In this document: positions 1-5,414 of the stretch, one piece after another
How the letters are laid out: each line of letters starts with the position of its first letter
Position numbering within the stretch: the stretch's first letter is position 1
NCBI RefSeq assembly: GCF_000955955.1
Contig: NZ_JYJG01000311.1
Location: 1-10,220, forward strand
Length of the DNA: 10,220 nt
Reading direction: 5' to 3'
Origin: Lentzea aerocolonigenes
Lineage (GTDB): Bacteria; Actinomycetota; Actinomycetes; Mycobacteriales; Pseudonocardiaceae
Notes under the pieces: model-generated
Seen by the model: only the letters and a program-made list of their open reading frames with translations
Database searches by the model: none
Told to the model about the DNA's origin: nothing
Translations under genes and position numbers: made by a program

Positions 1-2
1 CG

Positions 3-113
3 CACAGTCCGTCCCTGGGTGCGGGTGCGTCCGTGTCACTCGGTTTCACCGCCAACGGCACAACGAGCACGCCGTCGGCCATCACACTCAACCAAGCGGC
101 CTGCACCACGTGA
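3..113 (+). CDS. C-terminal end of a probable CBM2-containing secreted protein (partial)
   Basis: Frame 3 is open from the window edge to a TGA at 111-113, giving the last 36 residues of a gene that begins outside the window. The tail contains GASVSLGFTANG followed by ITLNQAACTT. This resembles the end of family 2 carbohydrate-binding modules, which typically close with a GASVSFGF-type strand, a Thr/Ser-rich turn and a conserved Cys two or three residues from the C-terminus that forms a disulfide with the N-terminal Cys of the module. If correct, the protein is a secreted polysaccharide-active enzyme or binding protein acting on cellulose, chitin or xylan. The catalytic part is not visible, so the substrate cannot be named. 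The gene ends seven bases before a strong inverted repeat, which fits a real 3' end. The fragment is short and the family call rests on the motif alone. Confidence 0.6.
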   Translation, partial: HSPSLGAGASVSLGFTANGTTSTPSAITLNQAACTT

Positions 114-119
114 CGGACC

Positions 120-170
120 GCACGCGGGGCGCTTTCGCACTCCAGGAGAGTACGAAAGCGCCCCGCGTGC
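120..170. terminator. Bidirectional terminator hairpin between convergent genes
   Basis: Positions 120-137 and 153-170 form an 18-bp perfect inverted repeat (arm core CGCGGGGCGCTTTCG). After one mismatch, four more pairs follow (139-142 with 148-151), leaving a 5-base loop. The hairpin lies between the stop of the plus-strand gene (113) and the stop of the minus-strand reductase gene (183), so it can end transcription from both sides. There is no long T-run on either side, which is common for actinobacterial terminators. Confidence 0.85.
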
Positions 171-182
171 TCTTCGGCAGCG

Positions 183-746
183 TCAGACGGTGGCGGTGGC
201 GGTGGCGCGAGCGGCCAGGCCCTCGATGACCACGGTCAGCTTCTCGGTGACCTCGGGGTCGTCGACCGGGTGCAGCTCGGCGAAGCGGACCACCGAGCCG
301 GGGATCGACAGGGTCAGGTCCTCCGCGACGTCCGCGCCGGCGATCTTGACGGCCTTGCGGGCCTCGTCCTGGGCCCACACGCCGCCATACTGGCCGAAGG
401 CGGTGCCGACGACGGCGACGGGCTTGCCGGACAGGGCGCCCGCGCCGTAGGGACGCGACAGCCAGTCGATGGCGTTCTTCAGCACGGCGGGAATCGTGCC
501 GTTGTACTCGGGCGAGACCAGGAGCACGGCGTCGGCTTCACCGGCGGCTTCGCGCAGCTTGGTCGCGGCGGCGGGAACGCTGCCCTCGGCGTCGATGTCC
601 TCGTTGTAGAACGGCACCGTGTCCAGGCCGTCGTACAGGCCGACCTCGACGTGCTCCGGCGCGATCTGCACGGCGGCCTCGGCGAGCCTGCGGTTGTGCG
701 ATCCGGCGCGGAGGCTGCCGACGAGGGTGAGGATGCGGACTGCCAT
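183..746 (-). CDS. NADPH-dependent FMN reductase / quinone-azo reductase family flavoprotein
   Basis: The product has 187 residues, the usual size for the family. The N-terminus carries the flavodoxin-like phosphate-binding loop GSLRAGSHN (residues 10-18), and SPEYNG (78-83) followed by PAVLKNAIDWLSRP (86-99) is the second FMN-binding and dimer signature. Family members use NAD(P)H to reduce FMN, quinones, azo dyes or chromate in the cytoplasm; the physiological substrate cannot be read from sequence. The ATG at 746 is preceded by a GGGAG ribosome-binding site about seven bases upstream. The gene is divergent from a TetR regulator and shares with it an 80-bp intergenic region holding a perfect palindrome, so it is probably the regulator's target, induced by an electrophile, quinone or similar ligand. 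The last residues (ATATATV) are low complexity. Confidence 0.9.
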   Translation of the reverse strand: MAVRILTLVGSLRAGSHNRRLAEAAVQIAPEHVEVGLYDGLDTVPFYNEDIDAEGSVPAAATKLREAAGEADAVLLVSPEYNGTIPAVLKNAIDWLSRPYGAGALSGKPVAVVGTAFGQYGGVWAQDEARKAVKIAGADVAEDLTLSIPGSVVRFAELHPVDDPEVTEKLTVVIEGLAARATATATV

Positions 747-788
747 GACATAACTCCCGAGTGCAGGTGGTGGTACCAGTCCTCAGGC

Positions 789-810
789 TAAACGGGACGC
801 GTCCCGTTTA
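789..810. promoter_or_regulatory. 22-bp perfect palindrome, likely TetR operator
   Basis: TAAACGGGACG at 789-799 is followed directly by its exact reverse complement at 800-810. The site lies centrally in the 80-bp divergent intergenic region (747-826) between the FMN reductase and TetR genes, the classical place for an autoregulating TetR-family operator. A possible -10 hexamer, TAGGCT at 821-826, follows on the plus strand; no convincing -35 element is visible for either gene. Binding by the adjacent regulator is inferred. Confidence 0.8.
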
Positions 811-826
811 TCTTCCCGGCTAGGCT

Positions 827-1441
827 GTGGAGGTGATCGACGGCACACTGCCCTGGGCCGGGGCGGAGACACCGCTGCGTGCGGACGCGGTGCGCAACCG
901 GGCCCGCCTGCTGGAGGCCGCGGCCCAGCTCGCGACCGAGCACGGCGCGGCGGCCATCACGATGGAGTCCGTCGCCGCGGCCGCGGGAGTCGGCAAGGGC
1001 ACGGTGTCGCGCCGCTTCGGCGACCGCAACGGACTGCTCCAGGCCCTGCTCGACCACGCGGAGCAGCAGTTCCAGGAGGCGTTCATCAGCGGCCCGCCGC
1101 CGTTGGGCCCCGGTGTTGAGGCGGGTGCGCGGCTGCGGGCGTTCGGACTGGCCCTGCTGCGCCACGAACAGGCCCACCACGACATCTACCTGGCCGCCGA
1201 ACCCTCCCCCGGCCGCCGGTTCACGGTTCCGGCGCGGCAGGTGCGCCACACCCACGTCGCGGCCCTGGTGCGCGCGGCCCTCCCGGACGCCGACGCCAAC
1301 CTGCTCGCCCACACCCTGCTGTCCTCACTGGACGTCGTGCTGGTCGACCACCTCGTCCGCAGGAACGGCATGTCGCTTCCGCGGGTCGAAGCCGGCTGGC
1401 ACGACCTGCTCGACCGGCTGCTCGTGGTTGAGCGCACCTGA
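827..1441 (+). CDS. TetR/AcrR-family transcriptional regulator
   Basis: The 204-residue product has an N-terminal TetR DNA-binding domain. A helix beginning near residue 22 (VRNRARLLEAAAQLATEHG) leads to the helix-turn-helix at about 46-68, with the hallmark pattern AAGVGKGTVSRRFGDRNGLL. The C-terminal ligand-binding and dimerisation domain is not recognisable by motif. It probably represses itself and the divergent FMN reductase gene through the palindrome at 789-810. The GTG at 827 has no ribosome-binding site. A second in-frame GTG at 833 lies six bases after a TAGGCT hexamer, so a leaderless transcript starting at or near 833 is possible and the start is uncertain by two codons. The last 117 bases overlap the convergent larE reading frame. 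Confidence 0.9.
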   Translation: MEVIDGTLPWAGAETPLRADAVRNRARLLEAAAQLATEHGAAAITMESVAAAAGVGKGTVSRRFGDRNGLLQALLDHAEQQFQEAFISGPPPLGPGVEAGARLRAFGLALLRHEQAHHDIYLAAEPSPGRRFTVPARQVRHTHVAALVRAALPDADANLLAHTLLSSLDVVLVDHLVRRNGMSLPRVEAGWHDLLDRLLVVERT

Positions 1442-2215
1442 CCGGAACTCCGTCAGCTCCACCCCGGTGAACCCGGCCGCGCGGACGAGTTCGGCCAGTC
1501 CCGCCCTGATCTCCGGCAGACCGGCGAGATGCGGGTCGAGCTCGACGCGCGCCTTGTCGCCGAGGTCGCGCACTCTTACATCTCTGCTCGGTGTGCCGGC
1601 TTTGTCGAGCCACGCCCGTACCGCGACCTCGGCGCGTTCCACTCTGGCGAGCCGTGCGGGCGTGATCTCCAGCCCGTACCGGACCCGGCTCGCGAGGCAC
1701 GGCAGCGCAGGTTTGTCCCATGTGGACAGTCCCCAGCTCCGGCTCACCTCCCTGACGTCGGCCTTGGTCATGCCGAGGTCGCGCAACGGGGTGTGCACGC
1801 CGATCTCGTCACCGGCGCGGATGCCGGGCCTGTGCGGGTCGCGCGCGTCGTCGGCGTTCGTGCCGGTCGCCACCGCTTTGAGGCCGTGCTCGCGCGCGAC
1901 CGCGGTGATGGTGTCCAGGACCGTGGACTTGCAGAAGTAGCAGCGGTCGCGGCCGTTCGCGGCGTATCGGGGGTTGTCGAGTTCGGTGGTCGCGGGCGCG
2001 AGGTGCCGGACGCCGAGGGTGCGGGCGAAGGTTTCGGCGTGCTTCAGTTCCGCGGCGGCGAGGCTCGCCGAGTTCGCGGTGACCGCGAGAACATTGTTCG
2101 GCCCGGTGGCGCGGACGGCGGCGGCGAGGACGAGTGCCGAGTCCGCGCCGCCGGAGAACGCGACGGCGAGCGGGCCGATCCCGGCCATTCGTGCCACGAG
2201 TCCGTTGTCCGTCAA
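1325..2215 (-). CDS. larE: LarE, ATP-dependent sulfur transferase for nickel-pincer cofactor
   Basis: LarE is a PP-loop ATPase that adenylates the two carboxylates of pyridinium-3,5-biscarboxylic acid mononucleotide and replaces them with thiocarboxylates. The 296-residue product shows the PP-loop SGGADS (21-26), RCYFCK (91-96), GTNADDARDPHRPG (118-131) and WDKPALPCLASR (166-177). C173 aligns by motif with the sacrificial cysteine of Lactiplantibacillus plantarum LarE. The family end motif (here FRSGALN) closes at residue 263. The last 33 residues are an extension encoded antisense to the 3' end of the TetR gene, probably from loss of an earlier stop. The start is TTG at 2215, overlapping the larC stop as TTGA, with GGAGGAGGAA just upstream. 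This is the last gene of the operon. No separate terminator is visible between larE and TetR. Confidence 0.93.
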   Translation of the reverse strand: MTDNGLVARMAGIGPLAVAFSGGADSALVLAAAVRATGPNNVLAVTANSASLAAAELKHAETFARTLGVRHLAPATTELDNPRYAANGRDRCYFCKSTVLDTITAVAREHGLKAVATGTNADDARDPHRPGIRAGDEIGVHTPLRDLGMTKADVREVSRSWGLSTWDKPALPCLASRVRYGLEITPARLARVERAEVAVRAWLDKAGTPSRDVRVRDLGDKARVELDPHLAGLPEIRAGLAELVRAAGFTGVELTEFRSGALNHEQPVEQVVPAGFDPRKRHAVPADEVVDQHDVQ

Positions 2216-3348
2216 CGTTCCTCCTCCAGCTGCCGCAGTACTGTTCTGAGCGGCAGTCCCGTCTTCTCGGCGACCGCCACCGCGTCGTCGTACTCGGGTT
2301 TGCTGTGGTGCGGCCCGTGTTTGCGGCGTACCTGCATGCCCTGGACGTGGACGACGTCGGTGGTGCGGGCCGCGGCGGTGCGGCGCACGGTGCTTCGCCG
2401 CACGCCCAGGCTGCCGGTCTCGGCGAACATCAGCTGTTCGACGTCGTCCGCGCTCTCCGGAGTGGTGAGGGCGTGCAGAACGTGCGCCGGCCGTCCCTTC
2501 TTCATCACCGCGGGGGTGATCCAGCTGTCGAGGGCACCGCGGTCGAGCAGGCGGGCGACGACGTACCCGAGAATCTCACCGGTGACGTCGTCGAGGTTGG
2601 TCTCCAGCACGACCAGGTCCCGTATTTGCTCGCTTGCTTCCCCGAGCCGGACGACCGCGACGTTGGGGCGGTCGGGCAGCGTCCGGGTGCCCGCTCCGTA
2701 ACCGGTGGCGCCCAACCGCATCGCGGGCGGCGGCCGGTAGTCGGCTTTCAGTGCGTGCAGGAGCGCGGCGGCCGTCGGGGTGACGGTCTCGCCTCGCAGC
2801 TCGGTCCCGATGACCGTCGCGCCCTCCAGCAGCGCCGCGGTCGCCGGGGCGGGTACCGGCAGCAGGCCGTGGGCGGTGCGGACGGTGCCGGTGCCGAGCG
2901 GCAACGGTTCACAGTGGACGGTGCCGATGCCCAATGCTTCGAGGGCGGCGGCAACACCTACGACGTCCACGAGCGTGTCGTGGCCGCCCAGCTCGTGCAG
3001 GTGCACTTGGTCCGGGTCCTCACCGTGCAGGCGCCCTTCGACCTCGGCGATGGCGCGCAACGCTTTCACCGCCACGTCCGCCACCGCGCGGTCCCGGATC
3101 TTTTCGGCCATGGCGATCAGCTCTGCCGCCTTGCGGGTCGTGGCGTCGTCGTTCACCTCGACGTTGGCGCGGCAGGCGGCGAGGCCGTGGTCCGCCACGC
3201 GGGTGATGGTGAGGTCCCAGCCGGTCAGACCGGTGTCGGTGACGGCGGCGCGGATCGCTTCCAGCGGGGCGCCCGCGTCGACGAGGGCGGCCAGGAGCAT
3301 GTCGCCGGCCAGGCCGGTGAACGGGGAGATGACGCAGACGCGACTCAT
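2212..3348 (-). CDS. larC: LarC, nickel insertase (pyridinium-3,5-bisthiocarboxylic acid mononucleotide nickel chelatase)
   Basis: LarC inserts nickel into the bisthiolated pyridinium mononucleotide in a CTP-dependent reaction, giving the finished pincer cofactor of LarA. The 378-residue product has the family N-terminal motif SPFTGLAGDMLLAALVDAG (8-26), HLHELGGHDTLVDVVG (116-131), then the C-terminal domain signatures ETNLDDVTGEILGYV (249-263), MKKGRPAHVL (282-291) and TGSLGVRRSTVRR (311-323), and ends with SKPEYDD and EKTGLPLR. In L. plantarum the two halves are separate frames joined by programmed frameshifting; here they are one uninterrupted frame. The ATG at 3348 has GGAG about eight bases upstream. 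The gap to larB is 43 bp, and the gene overlaps larE by 4 bp. Confidence 0.95.
   Translation of the reverse strand: MSRVCVISPFTGLAGDMLLAALVDAGAPLEAIRAAVTDTGLTGWDLTITRVADHGLAACRANVEVNDDATTRKAAELIAMAEKIRDRAVADVAVKALRAIAEVEGRLHGEDPDQVHLHELGGHDTLVDVVGVAAALEALGIGTVHCEPLPLGTGTVRTAHGLLPVPAPATAALLEGATVIGTELRGETVTPTAAALLHALKADYRPPPAMRLGATGYGAGTRTLPDRPNVAVVRLGEASEQIRDLVVLETNLDDVTGEILGYVVARLLDRGALDSWITPAVMKKGRPAHVLHALTTPESADDVEQLMFAETGSLGVRRSTVRRTAAARTTDVVHVQGMQVRRKHGPHHSKPEYDDAVAVAEKTGLPLRTVLRQLEEER
2218..2227 (-). promoter_or_regulatory. Ribosome-binding site fixing the TTG start of larE
   Basis: The minus strand reads GGAGGAGGAA, then CG, then TTG. This near-perfect Shine-Dalgarno tract lies inside the last codons of larC (LEEER) and favours the rare TTG at 2215 over downstream ATG or GTG codons. 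The TTGA overlap with the larC stop suggests termination-reinitiation. Confidence 0.75.
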
Positions 3349-3391
3349 GGCGTGCTCCGGCTGGTGGGCGGCGAGGCGGGTCGGACGCGGC

Positions 3392-4231
3392 TCACGACGC
3401 GCTCCGGCGAGCCACGCGGGAGAGGCGGAACGCGGCCATGGCCGCGCCGAACCCTGAGTCGATGTTCACCACGGTGATGCCGGCCGCGCAGGACGCGTGC
3501 ATGGCGAGCAGCGCGGTGATGCCCTCCAGACCGGCGCCGTACCCGGTGGACGTCGGGACGGCCACCACCGGGCAGGCCACCAGGCCGCCGATGGCGCTGG
3601 CGAGTGCGCCTTCCATCCCGGCCACGACGATGACGGTGTCGGCGGCGCGCAGGCGGTCCTGTTCGGCGAGGAGGCGGTGCAGTCCGGCCACACCCACGTC
3701 GGTGACGCTGGTGACGGTGAGGCCGACGGCGGTGGCGATGGCGGCGGCTTCGCGGGCCACGGGCTGGTCGGCGGTGCCAGCGGCGGCGACGACCACGGTG
3801 AACCCCACTGGAGCGGCGGGACGCCAGACGAGCAGCCTGGCCGGGGCGTCGTAGGTGCCGTGCGGGACGGGTGCGAAGCCTGCAGCCGGGACGGGCGCAA
3901 AGCCTGCAGACATGCCGTTCGCGACTGGTGCGAAGCCCGCAGCAGGCGTGCCGTGCGGGACGGGTGCGAGGCCGGAGACAGGCGTGCGGTCACCGTCGGC
4001 CGGACCGCGCGACCCGTCCCCCACCGCGGCCAGGACGGCGGCCGCCGTCTCGGGTTCCACGCGCGTGGCCAGCACCGGGCCATCGTTGTGCCGCAACAGA
4101 GTCCGGACGATCGACGCGATCTCGGCCGCCGTCTTCCCGGTGCCGTAGACGACCTCCGGCAGCCCCTGCCGAGCCTCCCGCCCGACGTCGACCCTGGCAA
4201 AACCGAGGTCGACCGCCTCCGGCCCGGTCAC
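3392..4231 (-). CDS. larB: LarB, pyridinium-3,5-biscarboxylic acid mononucleotide synthase, with repeat linker
   Basis: LarB carboxylates the pyridinium ring of nicotinic acid adenine dinucleotide and releases AMP, the first step of nickel-pincer cofactor synthesis. The product from GTG 4231 has 279 residues. The N-terminal part has the family motifs DLGFARVDVGREARQGLPEV (8-27, with LarB-type VVYGTGKT following). The PurE-like C-terminal domain runs from about 143, with GTADQPVAREA (152-162), VTDVGVAGLHRLL (176-188), VVAGMEGALASAIGGLV (202-218) and VPTSTGYG (225-232). Between the domains, residues 87-129 are a GFAPV repeat tract that makes the protein longer than L. plantarum LarB. GTG 4231 is chosen because GGGAAGG lies six bases upstream and LarB homology begins there. 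The frame stays open to a GTG at 4303, but those 24 residues lie in duplicated kinase DNA. Confidence 0.92.
   Translation of the reverse strand: MTGPEAVDLGFARVDVGREARQGLPEVVYGTGKTAAEIASIVRTLLRHNDGPVLATRVEPETAAAVLAAVGDGSRGPADGDRTPVSGLAPVPHGTPAAGFAPVANGMSAGFAPVPAAGFAPVPHGTYDAPARLLVWRPAAPVGFTVVVAAAGTADQPVAREAAAIATAVGLTVTSVTDVGVAGLHRLLAEQDRLRAADTVIVVAGMEGALASAIGGLVACPVVAVPTSTGYGAGLEGITALLAMHASCAAGITVVNIDSGFGAAMAAFRLSRVARRSAS
3845..3973 (-). repeat. In-frame tandem repeat encoding a GFAPV-type linker in LarB
   Basis: Four degenerate units start with G-(F/L)-A-P-V at LarB residues 87, 99, 110 and 118, with fillers such as PHGTPAA, ANGMSA, PAA and PHGTYDA. At DNA level a 22-base identical stretch recurs at 3855-3876 and 3948-3969 (93 bases, 31 codons apart). 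The GCGAAGCCTGCAG-like core recurs at 3873, 3897 and 3930. All spacings are multiples of three, so the reading frame is kept. Confidence 0.85.
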
Positions 4232-4353
4232 GCCGCACCTTCCCGCACGGCGACGGATGGCAGTTCGCGGCCCATCCGCGCCAGCAACCCGGTCACGCCG
4301 CACCTCCCCGCGCCACGACCGACGGCAGTTCGCGCCCGATCCGCGCCAGCAAC
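4223..4353. repeat. 65-bp direct tandem duplication at the kinase/larB junction
   Basis: Positions 4223-4288 and 4288-4353 are two copies of the same segment, offset by 65 bases, with 58 of 66 positions identical and no net indel. On the minus strand each copy runs from the kinase C-terminal codons (LLARIGRELPS in one, LLARMGRELPS in the other) through a purine-rich GGTGCGGC stretch to GTGACCGGG. The upstream copy (4288-4353) ends the kinase gene and the downstream copy supplies the larB start. Because 65 is not a multiple of three, the two copies are in different frames relative to larB. Confidence 0.9.
4228..4296 (-). CDS. 22-codon mini-ORF linking the kinase and larB
   Basis: A GTG at 4296 overlaps the kinase stop as GTGA. 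Reading from it gives 22 codons (MTGLLARMGRELPSV then AVREGAA) ending at a TGA (4230-4228) that overlaps the larB GTG start as GTGA. The ORF is created by the 65-bp duplication and repeats the kinase C-terminal tail. GGGGAGG lies six bases before its start. It could act as a coupling relay that carries ribosomes from the kinase stop to the larB start, which are otherwise 61 bp apart. It may equally be a passive by-product of the duplication. No function of the peptide is proposed. Confidence 0.4.
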   Translation of the reverse strand: MTGLLARMGRELPSVAVREGAA

Positions 4354-5414
4354 TCAGGCGCGCGGCTGATCGCGTCGTCCAGGTTGGCGGCGCGTTCCAG
4401 CAGGGACCACGTGGCGACCACGCCGATGTGGCGCAGGCGGTCGGCGGGAAGCCTGACGTCGCCCGCGATCACCGCCACCGGCACGCCGTGTCGCCGGGCC
4501 GCCTCCGCCACCCCGATCGGGGCCTTGCCACGCAGGCTCTGCGAACCGAACCGGCCCTCGCCCACCACGACGAGAGAGGCAGAACGCAGGGCTTCCTCCA
4601 CGCCGATCTCGCCGAGCACGAACTCCGCGCCGGAGACGCGGCGGGCACCGAGTGCGGCAAGCGCGGCGAAACCGGTGCCGCCTGCCGCTCCCGCGCCGGG
4701 TGACGCACGAAGGTCGTGGCCGATCGAGCGGGCCATGGCCGACGCGAACTGCTGCAGGCCGCGGTCCAGCACTTCCACGTCGCGCGGAGAGGCGCCCTTC
4801 TGCGGGCCGAACACCGCGGCGGCGCCGGACGGGCCGGTCAGCGGGTTGTCCACATCGGACACCAGGGTCACGGTGGCCAGGCGCAGGCGGAAGTCCAAAG
4901 AGGACAGGTCGACGTGAGCCGCGTTGGTCAGGGCGGCGCCGCCGGGGCCCACCGGTACGCCGCGCGAGTCGGTGATGCGGGCGCCGAGGGCCCGCAGCAG
5001 GCCCGCTCCCCCGTCGGTGGTGGCGCTGCCGCCCACCGCCAGCACGAGGTCCAGGCAGCCGTGGTCCAGTGCGGCGCGGATCAGCTCGCCGGTGCCGTGG
5101 CTGTCGGCGACGAGTGGCGCGAGACCTGCCGGCAGCACGTCCATGCCGCTCGCCTGGGCCATCTCGATCACCGCGCGGGACCCGCGGACGGCGAACGCGG
5201 CGCGCACCGGGCGTCCGGTGGGGCCGGTGACGTCGACGAAAACCGGGCGATAACCGGCATCCGCCAGTGCCGCGATGGTGCCCTCGCCGCCGTCGGCCAC
5301 CGGCAGCGACACCGCGCGTCCGCCCGCCTCGACCACTCCGGAGGCGACGGCCGCGCAAGCGTCAGCGGCCGTGAGGCAACCGCGGAACTTGTCCAGGCAG
5401 ATCAGAACGTTCAT
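4293..5414 (-). CDS. Glycerate kinase (GarK/GlxK family)
   Basis: This family phosphorylates D-glycerate with ATP, usually to 2-phosphoglycerate, feeding lower glycolysis. The 373-residue product has the family landmarks CLDKFRGCLTAADA (6-19), PVADGGEGT (38-46), GGSATTDGGAG (128-138), DVDNPLTGPSGAAAVFGPQKGA (187-208) and GEGRFGSQSLRGKAPIGVA (285-303). Family members usually carry Asp in that last motif (GEGRxDxQ); here residue 290 is Gly, a one-base change from GAT to GGT. The ATG at 5414 overlaps the larA stop as ATGA, so the two are likely translationally coupled. That tie suggests that the racemase product, or a related hydroxyacid, is this kinase's substrate. The 3' end lies in a tandem duplication shared with the larB start region. 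The kinase frame stays open upstream of 5414, but only as antisense shadow of larA. Confidence 0.92.
   Translation of the reverse strand: MNVLICLDKFRGCLTAADACAAVASGVVEAGGRAVSLPVADGGEGTIAALADAGYRPVFVDVTGPTGRPVRAAFAVRGSRAVIEMAQASGMDVLPAGLAPLVADSHGTGELIRAALDHGCLDLVLAVGGSATTDGGAGLLRALGARITDSRGVPVGPGGAALTNAAHVDLSSLDFRLRLATVTLVSDVDNPLTGPSGAAAVFGPQKGASPRDVEVLDRGLQQFASAMARSIGHDLRASPGAGAAGGTGFAALAALGARRVSGAEFVLGEIGVEEALRSASLVVVGEGRFGSQSLRGKAPIGVAEAARRHGVPVAVIAGDVRLPADRLRHIGVVATWSLLERAANLDDAISRAPELLARIGRELPSVVARGGAA

Noticed and set aside
19..450. Open plus-strand frame of 143 codons
   Set aside because: It is antisense to the FMN reductase, is Arg/Pro/Ser-rich, resembles no family and crosses the terminator hairpin.
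1529..3477. Long plus-strand frames opposite larE and larC
   Set aside because: They are high-GC antisense shadows with Arg/Gly/Val-rich composition; the minus-strand frames carry clear LarE and LarC motifs throughout.
4232..4303. N-terminal extension of LarB to a GTG at 4303
   Set aside because: The extra 24 residues are encoded by the duplicated kinase tail and its stop region in another frame. LarB homology and a proper ribosome-binding site support GTG 4231.
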